This document shows, piece by piece, positions 1-9,505 of a stretch of 64,000 nucleotides of DNA. The notes below the pieces were generated by a model that did no database searches, was not told the DNA's origin, and was given only the letters and a program-made list of their open reading frames with translations. Position 1 is the first letter of the stretch; the number at the start of each line of letters is the position of its first letter. A program made the position numbers and the translations under genes. Origin of the DNA: Usnea hakonensis (taxonomy: Eukaryota > Ascomycota > Lecanoromycetes > Lecanorales > Parmeliaceae); assembly GCA_013423325.1 (NCBI GenBank), contig BLJB01000117.1, positions 61,263 to 125,262 on the forward strand. Reading direction: 5' to 3'.

Positions 1-1
1 G

Positions 2-1180
2 TCATCAGAGGCCGAGCACTGTATCGCCGACCTCTGTTCAGCCCTGAAACCTCGCTACCATTTCAGCACCTCTCATTCCATATTCTACGAGCGTGAACCT
101 TTCTTTCACATCTCAAAAGAAGATCAACCTGATACTTCATCGATAACTCGCTTCATCAGTCTTGCCGCCTACGACAACCCTGCAAAGCAAAAGTGGTTGT
201 ATGCTTTTTCCCTAGATCCAAACGCCTCGCCGTCTCTCGAAATGCCTCCAGGAACAACTGCATCTCCCTTCACCGACACCTCAAGAAAGCGCCAACGTCT
301 CCCGGATCAAAACCAGTCTTACTCACGCTTCAACAATGACAACGGCCACAGGGATTACCACCGCCCGAATAAGCGAGCTCGTCACAAAGCCCCGCCACCG
401 GGACCTGAGGAATGCTTCTTTTGCCTCTCAAACCCCACTCTCGCGACTCACCTCATCGCCTCCATCGCAGAAGACGCTTATGTCACTACTGCAAAAGGAC
501 CCCTCAGCACCCCTACCACTTACCCTAATCTCAATTTTCCCGCTCACATGCTCATCATCCCATTTTCACATTCTCCTACCCTTCCAAGTATCACGCCTCC
601 AGAAACCAAAATATCTACATACAGAGAAATGCAGCGTTACCGCAACGCGTTGCATTCCCTTCTCATCTCCACAAGCAAAGGCGCACTGGGTGCAGTGACT
701 TGGGAAGTCAGCCGCGCAGAGGGTATTCACACCCACTGGCAGTTCCTGCCCGTACCTGTCACTCTGATCAAGAAACAACTTGTGGAAACAGCCTTCAAAG
801 TCGAGGCCGAGAATGAAAAGTATCCCACTTTCAAGACAAAAGCCATTGGAGACGGCACAGCGGAGAAAGGTGACTATTTCCGCGTATGGATCTGGCATCT
901 CCAGGACGGGGTAGAGGGTACCCTTGATGGTGGCGGTGCGGACCATGGAGATGGAGAGGGAGAGGAGAAGAGGGGTGAGGAACGAGAACTCGTGCTGCCC
1001 CTATCAGCGGACTTTCGCTTTGATTTGCAATTCGGCAGGAGAGTGATGGCGAAGCTGTTGGGGCTGGAAGGGCGCATGCATTGGAAGGACTGCACGCAAA
1101 GTGATGCCGAGGAGAAGAAAGATGCGGAGGCTTTCAAGAACGCGTTCAAGAAGTATGACTTTTCGTTGGAGGAAAATTAG
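2..1180 (+). CDS. DRN1: Drn1/CWF19-like splicing-factor protein, 3' part (5' end outside window)
   Basis: The reading frame is already open at the first bases and runs to TAG at 1178-1180, so this is the C-terminal ~390 residues of a gene starting left of the window. Near the start it reads RFISLAAYDNPAKQKWLYAF, a block typical of Drn1/CWF19L1 proteins. A basic linker (KRAR) follows, then the CwfJ C-terminal domain 1 with the zinc-type Cys pair in EECFFCLSNP and the HIT-like stretch NFPAHMLIIPFSH. CwfJ domain 2 follows, with WEVSRAEGIHTHWQFLPVP and the terminal KKYDFSLEEN. Family knowledge: these proteins associate with the spliceosome and the lariat-debranching enzyme Dbr1 in the nucleus. 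An internal ATG at 197 is not the natural start, because conserved sequence extends upstream of it. Confidence 0.9.
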   Translation, partial: SSEAEHCIADLCSALKPRYHFSTSHSIFYEREPFFHISKEDQPDTSSITRFISLAAYDNPAKQKWLYAFSLDPNASPSLEMPPGTTASPFTDTSRKRQRLPDQNQSYSRFNNDNGHRDYHRPNKRARHKAPPPGPEECFFCLSNPTLATHLIASIAEDAYVTTAKGPLSTPTTYPNLNFPAHMLIIPFSHSPTLPSITPPETKISTYREMQRYRNALHSLLISTSKGALGAVTWEVSRAEGIHTHWQFLPVPVTLIKKQLVETAFKVEAENEKYPTFKTKAIGDGTAEKGDYFRVWIWHLQDGVEGTLDGGGADHGDGEGEEKRGEERELVLPLSADFRFDLQFGRRVMAKLLGLEGRMHWKDCTQSDAEEKKDAEAFKNAFKKYDFSLEEN

Positions 1181-2049
1181 ATACCCAGCGTCGGTTATTG
1201 AGAATCTTGCAGTCCCTCTCCGATCCTGCTGGATGCGGAATCCTGTGTTGCACAAAGACAATCATCCGTTGTTCCCAAATAGCATGGAATGGAAATGAGA
1301 AATATTGGATTATAAAGCGTAAACAGCGATTTCTTTAGCTTCAAGACTCAGTTCGATCTGACAACTTCTCGCATTGCACGAAACACAAAAGCAAGCCAAC
1401 CACATATCTATCATCTCAGATCTCATGATCTCTCCCCGTCCTCCGACCTTCGGAGCTAGGTATGCTTCCTACACCCAACGCCCCCAAAGAGGCGTGCACA
1501 CGGTAATAATATAGCACTGCTTGAAAGCGGCACAGAGGATTTTTATGATCTAGCCAAGCTGGCGGAAGGATTTGGAATTGACGTAGAGTACCGCGCAGGT
1601 TCACGGTAGTGCGTCTTAGGAACCTAGGTAATTAGTGGGGCCTACACTGATTATGTTTTAGATTCGCAAAGGGCATGATACTCTGGGTTTGGTATTTTGT
1701 TCAGGGGGATTTAGCGAGTTGCTTGAATTGGTCGGAGACGGAGACGGGAGTGGATTATGGAAACAAAGTCTGGTAGATGGAATGTGAATCTCAAGATGTT
1801 TCTCAGATGACTTGGCAATCGTAAGATCCATTCTATGTCTCAAATAACTAGCAAAATGATACCCCAAAACACTATCTGAGAAAATAACTCAACCCAGCTC
1901 TCAGTACAAGGGATCTCTGTCGCCGTCGCACACTCGAAATCGAAAAAAACCTACAAAACAGTCGTCAGTCATTTCTTTGACGTCTAGCTCACAAGTGCAC
2001 TCACCTAGCTAAGCACATCTGCGAGCAGCGACGACGAGGTAATTGTGCC
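1181..2049. other. Intergenic region, no gene seen
   Basis: No open frame with family features was found on either strand. Small frames (for example minus 1416-1604 and 1658-1867) lack homology cues, signal peptides or splice partners. It probably holds the 3' ends of the convergent Drn1-like gene and RiPP precursor gene. Confidence 0.5.
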
Positions 2050-2483
2050 CTAAGCCTCGAAGGCGGCCTCGGCGTGTTCAACACCTTGGGATCGTTTGCC
2101 CCAGGGGGCGAACCTGGCGTCGGCGTTCTCCAGTTCCTCCTCGGCGCGCTTGCCCCAGGGGGCGAACCTGGCGTCGGCGTTCTCCAGTTCCTCCTCGGCG
2201 CGCTTGCCCCAGGGGGCGAACCTGGCGTCGGCGTTCTCCAGTTCCTCGGCGCGCTTGCCCCAGGGGGCGAACCTGGCATCGGCATTCTCCAATTCGTCTG
2301 ATCGTTTGCCCAATTCCTGTTTATCTCTGTGTCAACACCTTTCGATGATGCTTTACTTGAGATATGTCATACCTTGGATAAATCCCTTCCAGCAACGATA
2401 GGTTCAGCTAGGGTAGGGAACGGGGAGCCAAGAGTGGGCAGAGCGAGGGCAATCGCCATCAAGGCGGCGGCAGTGATTCTCAT
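2050..2483 (-). CDS. Kex2-processed repeat RiPP precursor (UstA/dikaritin-like), four ARFAPWG cores
   Basis: Two exons, 2483-2373 and 2316-2050, joined in phase 0 by a 56-nt intron (GTATGA...AACAG), give 125 aa. Residues 1-19 (MRITAAALMAIALALPTLG) look like a signal peptide. Exon 2 opens with ELGKR and then holds four units of 17, 17, 18 and 18 residues (2301-2251, 2250-2200, 2199-2146, 2145-2092). Each reads (S/A)(D/E)E(E)LENADARFAPWGKR, and a 13-residue acidic tail follows. Each unit is bounded by KR, the Kex2 site; the acidic spacer ending in ADA resembles spacers trimmed by Ste13-type dipeptidyl peptidases. No Cys is present, unlike many alpha-pheromones. Known: ustiloxin, phomopsin and asperipin precursors have this secreted, KR-delimited layout and are cyclised by UstY proteins. 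Inference: the facing DUF3328 gene at 3888 is the partner. The core (RFAPWG or FAPW) is not one I recognise. An unmodified signalling peptide (KEP) is the main alternative. Confidence 0.85.
2092..2301 (-). repeat. Tandem 51-54 bp repeats encoding the precursor cores
   Basis: Four direct repeats, nearly identical at nucleotide level and differing mainly by loss or gain of one GAG codon in the spacer. The copies read through in frame. Near-identity at synonymous sites suggests recent duplication or homogenisation by gene conversion. Confidence 0.9.
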
Positions 2484-3887
2484 GATGGCGATCGTTGATT
2501 TGCACTCAATATGGGATAAAGGGAAGCCACTTGGTACTTTGATGGTCAAGAAGTTTGGAGAATCTGGCAATTGACCAGTTGCTGAAAGTAGGGATCTAGG
2601 TGTGATTTATATTCACAGCTCAGAGCATTGGCTTCAACCCTATCATGGAGGCCGTGCCACATAGCGCCGAAATATGCGACGATTGGTCTATGTTATTGAC
2701 CGCCAGGTGCTGAGCGAATGGCTGTTCTGAGGCTCGACGTGGAAGGATCTTTTTGCCTCGGGACGTAATCTCGACAAAGGCGGTCAACGATATGCGATCT
2801 GTCGAACTCGCCGACAGCATGTTGCTTTAAGTCGCGTGACCTGAGATCTGAATCTCGTTATCAGAACTTTCACATTAAACGGATATTGATAATAGGTGGA
2901 GGGATGGAGGACAATCGTTTGAAGAATCGTTTGATGACTGCATTTCTGAGTCATGCCGACACATTCCCTTTGAATACTTGAGGTACATAATGGACCGTAA
3001 TCGTGCGAGTTATCGTTGTGTAGGTATCTTAAGGTACCCACTTTAGATACCATTTCAGTCTTGACAACCTCTTCGCGCTTGCGGCTTTCTCGAAGAGCAA
3101 TCTCCGATCGTTCTTACATCAGCCCCAGTTGCCATTAGATTAAGATGACCGGTGAGGCCTCTATTTGTAAGACAGAAGAGCAGTATATGCAAAATTTCAA
3201 TTCCCAACCGTCTTACTGCAGTCTTGGCATAAAGCGACTATACGTAAGGTACTTTAGCGTAATCGCATGCACCTTAGAGTAAAGTATGATCGACTTCGAG
3301 GCTGGACCCGCCCCGACGGTAACTGTAAGCCCAGACGATCTAGATTCCCAAATCAAAAGCGTTATTCTGTCAGCATCGATATCGAGTTGGGATCGATAAG
3401 CATCATAGCGACCGCTTACTCAGATGTTAATGCATTTTTGTGAAGAATTCATCCGTACTCTCGTCTGCTGAACTAATCGCTTATGCTGAGAGCATTGTTT
3501 TCCATACAACATGGTGTGGCTTCGAGACCTTGGGATGCGTCAACAGGCTTTCCCCGGCGGTCTCACTGGGTCCACTTCCTGGGTCAGCTCTCATTGACCG
3601 CCATTTGCTATTTCATCGTCTGGCGTCCGTGGTTCTCCTTTCCGGGGCTCAGCACCGCTTGCCAAGATGATGGGACCCTGCCAAACAATGGAATATAAAT
3701 GGATGTCAGACTCATGCTCGAGGTCTCCAACCAGCTTCGAAGGCGGATTCAAGAGCACTCTTCACACTCTCTAGGACTTCTTTCCGGTCAAAATTTCCCC
3801 CTTTTTAATCGTTCATTCACGGCGATTTCGGAGGGTCAGAAATTGTATTTTGCCCAACGAATACGACTCTTTAGCGTACTTAACACT
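2484..3887. promoter_or_regulatory. Shared intergenic region between precursor and UstYa gene
   Basis: This 1.4-kb stretch separates the two head-to-head genes, so it should carry both promoters. No convincing coding frame was found; the open frame upstream of 3888 (from 3699) is in phase but lacks family sequence and is treated as leader. No specific operator motif can be named from reading alone. Confidence 0.4.
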
Positions 3888-4908
3888 ATGGACAAAGCCC
3901 GTCTTCTTCAAGAAGAGCAAACTCTTAGAAGAGACAGCGAGTGGGGCACGGTCCCTTCGACGGATGATCCAAGAGGCAAAAGAAGGAGCTTGTCTCTCAA
4001 GCTGTCCTTGCTTTTTAACGGGGTACTTCTCGTAGCCTGCGCATTATTTTTTATGCAGACCCAAAGATCTCGACAGAAGCCTTTCGTACAGAGCCTCTAC
4101 TGTAAGCCTTTCGATTGAACAGTAATGTATTTATCTGACACCTTTCTTCAGCTCCCGCCCAAGACGCTGTGAAGTATAAACATGTCGTCTTCACTCAAGG
4201 CTTCCGCAATGAGAAGAGCAAATATCAAGGACCCCCAAGCGAGGCTGTCGACGCAGCATGGGAAGATCTCTATGGTAAGGATTCCAATATTGAATTGAAA
4301 CTTGGCGCCTGTCCGCTAATCTTGGAGCTGGCAGAATTCGGGGTTTCGCGTATCGACAAAGCATCAGCGGATCAGCTGATAAACCGAACGTCGGAAATAC
4401 CAGATGATCGAGGGTACTACATGACTGCCCTCGATGTCTTTCATCAGCTACACTGTCTGAACAACGTTCGCAAAGCCGTGTGGCCAGAGTACTACGGTAC
4501 CTGGACGAATAGCAGTGCTAGCGAGATTGTCGAGACTCAAGAGCATCTAAGTACGTATATGAGTGCCACAAAAAAGGCTACCACACCGTGTAGATTCTTG
4601 ATAAAATGAAAGAGCGCCGACTTATCATTCATGCAGGCCATTGCATCGACACCATCCGTCAGGCCATCCTTTGCTTCTCCGACATCAGCACAATCTACTG
4701 GGAGTGGATACCCTCTATTCAAGAAACGTATGCAAATGCAAGGACGACTCATACATGCCGAGACTTTGACGGCATCAAGGAATGGGCTATGGAGCATACA
4801 ATGAAGGTAAACTTTGATTACAAGGCGCATTTGGAGGGTGCACCCGAGTATCTGTACATGTCCGAGTCTGACCACCCGTACGGAACCAATCCGTCCATCA
4901 AAGCTTGA
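3888..4908 (+). CDS. UstYa-like DUF3328 oxidase/cyclase protein
   Basis: Three exons (3888-4101, 4152-4550, 4637-4908) close in phase and give 294 aa. The N-terminus is cytosolic and charged, followed by one membrane segment at about residues 37-57 (LLFNGVLLVACALFFMQ). The lumenal domain carries both DUF3328 signatures: HQLHC at residues 169-173 and HLSHC at 203-207, the latter assembled exactly across the second intron, followed by IDTIRQAILC. Known: UstYa/UstYb proteins are needed for oxidative macrocyclisation in fungal RiPPs, and the HxxHC pairs are thought to bind metal. Context: it lies divergently 1.4 kb from the repeat precursor, the usual genetic link in dikaritin loci. Length and motif spacing are normal and no break is seen. 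No second UstY, tyrosinase, P450 or methyltransferase was found nearby, so the pathway is minimal, or partners lie elsewhere. DUF3328 proteins also occur in non-RiPP clusters. Confidence 0.9.
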
Positions 4909-6303
4909 GGCGAACGTATACTTGACAGAGAGGGTTGTATAAAGTCAATGAGATCGTAGGATCTCGATGATGATTTTCAGAAACGAGTACGGATGTATCG
5001 TGTGACTGGTTCGCCTGACTGAGATCTTCCCTGAGGCGTTCCTGTAGGCCATCACACATCATGGATACGAAGACGAGCCGGGCTGTTAAGGCTCAGTATA
5101 TGGCATGATCCAAATATGAACGCATTTGTGTATGTAATGTGTGTGTAGAAGAAAGAGTATCTAAAGGAGGAAGAAGGATCCTCAGTCCTTATGAGGCCCA
5201 GCATCATGCCAAGCCGCGCTAAGCCTACTATGAATGGCTGGATAGTGAAGCCGTAATACGAGCCAGTCACCAGTATCTGACAATGAAATATATGAGGACA
5301 ACAGCTGCTCTGCGCTATTCAGGCACGAGTTGAATTGCAGGTGGCTATCAACGGAAGCGGATTACTCTTCGTGAGATTCCTGTTTGGTTGGTGAGAGAGA
5401 GTCGATGGGTGGTACAGCTATTGTGCAGAACGGATTACTCTCTTTCAGATTCCCACTGGCTGAAGGGAAAGCTTCCTTTGATGTACTAGCACCTGGTGTT
5501 ACTATTTGCTAGACCGAATTCTCGAGAATCAAATTTATGGCTCTTAAAAAATCTCTCTGCACAAGTTCCCTGTTGCGCTGTTCTTGTCCATTATCACTCA
5601 ACATACCTTATGCCAGTCAAATCTCTCTCCCCCCTTCTCTTCCTATTCACTGGAATCCGACCCATCTTACGAAGAATCATACTAATATCACCACCCCAAT
5701 TCTATACGTACTCCCTCCCCTTAAGAAAGCCTCTGGCGCACACGTCCTCTTCCATCCCATCCAATCCAATCCATCTACATGAAAAAATCATCAAGCTAGC
5801 AAAATTATTTCCTTGTGCAGAGAAGAACGAAAAAAAATAGGTCCATCAAGTAAGAATAGATATCAATTAGATTCACTTTTTCACCCCAGTCGCCCTTTCC
5901 TTTGCTATCTTATCTATGGGTACAACTCGCTCGTAATATTTAGTGAGTTGGTTGGCAAGTGGACCTCTTGCATGGGAGACTGATTTATCGTATTTGGGAA
6001 GACGATCTGATGGGCGGGATCTATGAAGCCGCAAGTATTAGATACTTTACAATCCTTGTGTCTCGCGAGAAAATTGCCCTTCTGGCTGGGTGAGAGGGTT
6101 TGCTCCGCAGAGCACAGATATCAAAATCCGATTTCGAGTTCAACGATAAGGGGAACGGGAACATGTAGAGCGGTCATCTGCTGGTAATCCCAATTTTGCA
6201 TTCTGACTCCGTGAAAAAAAAATATAGTGTACATGTCCAAAAAATGTCGTCTTCGCTGAAATCGTACAGAAAAAATATTGAGAACTTTCATTGCCCACCC
6301 CCC
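4909..6303. other. Intergenic region with a dispersed repeat fragment
   Basis: No gene found. Around 5120-5235 lies a stretch clearly related to 50920-51035 in the same window (shared TCTAAAGGAG, ATCCTCAG, TTATGAGGCC, ATGCCAAG and CGCGCTA blocks in the same order). The rest is T- and A-rich with no recognisable RNA or coding signal. Confidence 0.5.
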
Positions 6304-7271
6304 TCAAACATCCCTCCATGAGTTATTCGAAATCGCTCCAGGTCTCTGTCCCGCCTGCAGGACACCAGCTCCATGTTGTGCCAGGTAACCCGTATGCTGC
6401 GCACTCGCACTCGACGGCGCCATCGTGTTACTATAACTCGTGCCTAGCTCCAGAGGCTCGTTCACCCTACTCGGCTCATATCTCGTGCTCTCGCTCGGGG
6501 CGTAAGCGGAATAAGAAGTCTGCTGCCGCTGACCGATGCCAGAACCAAAGTCAGGACCTGTGTAAGGATGGCCCGCGCCGTGCCCAAAATCGGGGCCTGT
6601 GTAACCCACGGGTGGTTGTCCTTGTGGTCCATGCGCGCCATAAGGACCGGCAGGATGCGAGTTTAGCTCGGGATGGCCGAATCTTGGATTTGACAGGTCT
6701 GCGGTCGAAGCATCGGCTCCAGGCGCGAGCATTGGGTTCTTCTCTTGTGGTACCTCCAGACGTGACATTTCCACGTCATCATCTTCGACATGCTTCTTTT
6801 GGGCGTTCTCCCAACTAGGCATTGCTGGTAGGCTGTCCTCATGTACCGGTTTGCCGCGACTGCCGGCATCAAACTGAGCAAAGCGCGGAGGCTCACCATA
6901 TGGTGGAGGGGCATTGTTGGGGTTGTTGGCGGGCTGGTAGCCCATGTAAGGAGCTGGGTTAAACATGGAAGCTGTGCCAGCACGGTTACGACGGCCACCG
7001 CGGCGGCCACGACAGCAGCAGCGGAAGCAGCAATATGCAGCGAGGGCAAAGACAACTATTCCGATAACTATGCCGGCGATGGCAGGCCATCTGTTAAGCG
7101 TCAGTAAGGTTTCATCACGAGCGAATGACAATAGAAAAGGCAAGGTGTTGCGTACTTGCAGTAGGCTTTGGACATGCAAAATGCCCAGCCTGTTTTGACC
7201 TGGCCGTGTTCATACACGGTAGAGAAAGAGTGGAAGTTGGAATCGCCATCGCGAGGCAGAAGGAGCGGCAT
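6304..7271 (-). CDS. Fibroin-3-related single-pass membrane protein
   Basis: Two exons, 7271-7156 and 7090-6304, give 300 aa. The intron (GTACGC...CTTAACAG) splits a Lys codon and restores the string YCKWPAIAG seen at the membrane boundary of fungal fibroin-3-related proteins. A hydrophobic helix (AIAGIVIGIVVFALAAYCCF) follows at about residues 41-60. Next is a Cys/Arg-rich stop-transfer patch (RCCCRGRRGGRRNR) and a long Pro/Gly/Tyr-rich tail with repeated TGPDFG units. The start at 7271 was chosen because it alone gives the correct phase into YCKW. Function is unknown; such proteins are described only by composition. The tail is low-complexity and probably cytosolic. Confidence 0.75.
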
Positions 7272-7798
7272 TCTGGTAAATGGAAGGAAGTGACACGGGC
7301 ACTAATAGAATGTTGAGTCAAGAGTACCAGTACTCTTTTTTTCCTGTCTGAAGGGATCGAAGATATAGAAAGCACAAAAAGGGGACGCTTGACGATACAA
7401 TGAAACAAAGAAGTCGACGAGAGATGCAGTGAAACAAAAGAGTCTGCCGTGTCTCGAAACGCAGTGAGGTTCGCATTTAGAATGAAGATCTTCAGGGGCT
7501 CACGGGTAAGGCTGAGGCTAAGGCTGACGCTCGGCTGGAGCTGCCAGTGTCGTTACTTAGGTACTTGTCCCCATTCCCATGCGATTAAAGTTTCTTCGTC
7601 TCCATTTTGCCCGTTAACACAATCACGCTCCAGATATGTAGTTTTCGAAATTCCATTGTAGCTGATCTCATCATCCACTTTCCCAACGAATTTAGACCTG
7701 ATCACTTTCGCATTCGCCGTTCATGTTCAGAACGCTGCGTACATTACATAGCATTCCCGGCGGTACTTGCGTAGCTGCTCATCCCATTGGCCGTCGGG
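7272..7798. other. Intergenic region
   Basis: Probable divergent promoter region between the fibroin-3-like gene and the beta-lactamase-fold gene. A short array of GCTAAGGCTGA-type repeats lies around 7508-7530. No gene seen. Confidence 0.4.
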
Positions 7799-9505
7799 AT
7801 GGAAACAGTTCTGTACGACGCTCGGCTGATCTGTGGGTGGGACCATATTGCCTTCAACACGGGCAATGTAAAGTTCGAAAGATGAGCTGCTCCCTATGAT
7901 TCTCCAGACCTTGCCAAGCGACTGGCAGCACTCGGCCCTCAAATCGAGGAGCCTATGAAGATTGGAGGCACGGCAGGAGTATCCATGGGCATTCTTCACC
8001 ATGGCAAGCCCATTTTCCACGCCAACTACGGACATAGAGACGTGCAAGCAAGCCTACCGCCGACAGAAGAAACGATATTTCCAGGAGGTTCATTGACGAA
8101 AGCGTTGACCTCAGCAATGATGGGTCTACTCGTTGAAGAGAAGACGATCAATTGGGATACCCTAGTCAAAGACGTTCTTCCCGAATTTGACATCAAGGAT
8201 GACATTCTTCGCAATTGCACTACGATCGCTGACCTACTATCTCATCGTACCGGCATGTCCAGGAGCGACAACCTCTGGCGTGGTACCGATAACAATATCC
8301 TCATATCGGGCAAGGATAGCATGAAATTCCTCAATAGTCAAGTGGCAGTATTACCATTTCGAGGCCAATTCGCATACAATAATCTCCCCTACGAGCTCGC
8401 GGGTCACATAATTGAAAAGTTGACTGGCTCGCCTTGGTCCAAAGTTGTAAGATCACGCATCATAGACCCTCTCGGCCTTGAACGAACTTCATTCACAACG
8501 CCGCCTTCAACTGTCGAGAATGTTGCCAAGTGTTACAACACTTTGGACGATGGAACTCCAACACCCATTTGCTGCGTCAAGGCAGGAGACGACGGCTTTT
8601 CTGGCCCATGTGGTGGCATCAGGACATGCGTCAATGACCTCCTCAAGCTGTACCGTGTCTTCCTTGCATCTGCCAATGATCAGTTCGCCAGTGGCACCAC
8701 ATCGACCAAAGATTCACCACTCAAGCAGGTCAACCACTTGATGTCAGCCAAGGTTCCCATGCATCAGGCTACTCGTGGAGAAGCTTCATATGGATATGGC
8801 TGGGCTCGGGTACAGCTTCCCGGCCCAATGGGTAACGTTGGCTGTAATCCACCCTTGATGCTTGATGGTATGCCAGTGGTGGGGAAAGGTGGACCTTCTC
8901 GACTCGTCGTATATCATCAGGGCAGTCTTCCAGGCGCTTTGGCTGCTGTGAATCTGATTCCTGACACCGAGAGCGCCATAGTTGTCCTGACAAATTCTCT
9001 TGGCCTCAATGACACAGGAGACTGGATTGGACAGCTCGTTCTTGAAGAGCTCCTGGTAGTTCCCGAAAGAAATGACTACATCAAAGCCGCAAAGACAAGT
9101 GTTGCAGCGAATGCTGAATGGTATTCTACCACTATCGAGGTATTACATAAAGGACAAAGGAAGGGAACTTCTCCAAGAAGCCTAAAGGAGTATGTCGGAA
9201 CATACTGGGACCCCGTTCATATTTTCAAAATCGAGGTGACTTTGGAGGAACAAACCCTCTACTGGTCATTTCAGGGTCTGGAGTCGGAGAAATTCCGACT
9301 TGACCATTACGAGCTAGACATTTTCACTTGGCTCCAACCCCGAAATGAATTGGCCGCACGTGGCCGCTGGGTCGACCAAGAAGCGCCCTTTTGGAAGGTA
9401 GACTTCAAGGCCAATGCCAATGGTCATATTGGCAGCTTGATGTGGGTGCATGATATTGGTGTTCCAGCTGTGGTATACACCAAGTCGGTGAAGGGTATGT
9501 TGTGA
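7799..9505 (+). CDS. Beta-lactamase-fold serine hydrolase (class C / PBP-like)
   Basis: The secure part is a single frame 7955-9505 (516 aa from the Met at 7955). It shows the family triad: SxxK in GGSLTK (residues 46-49 of that frame), YxN in AYNN, and HxG in YHQGSLPG. The GTAGVS...GILHHGKPIF strand pair near the N-terminus is also typical. Sequence resembling relatives (LAKRLAALGPQIEEPM) extends upstream of 7955 but has no in-frame ATG. A small first exon at 7799-7832 spliced to 7887 (GTGGGT...GATGAG) would supply one and give 550 aa; this exon is tentative. Known: fungal members include esterases, transesterases and amidases, often in secondary metabolism; no substrate can be assigned. It lies 3 kb from the RiPP pair, but nothing shows it belongs to it. 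Confidence 0.8.

Noticed and set aside
2001..2348. Gly/Pro/Arg-rich frames on both strands over the core repeats
   Set aside because: They are shadows of the GC-rich tandem repeat in other frames; only the 2050-2316 frame joins a signal-peptide exon through good splice sites.
2050..2483. Alpha-factor-type mating pheromone precursor
   Set aside because: KR-delimited repeats and Ste13-like spacers fit, but the core lacks the Cys and WC...GQ..C-type pattern common in Pezizomycotina pheromones, and a DUF3328 gene is adjacent. Not fully excluded.
3699..3887. Upstream in-phase extension of the UstYa protein
   Set aside because: The open frame continues upstream of 3888, but family proteins start a short distance before the membrane helix, and the extension has no family-like sequence.
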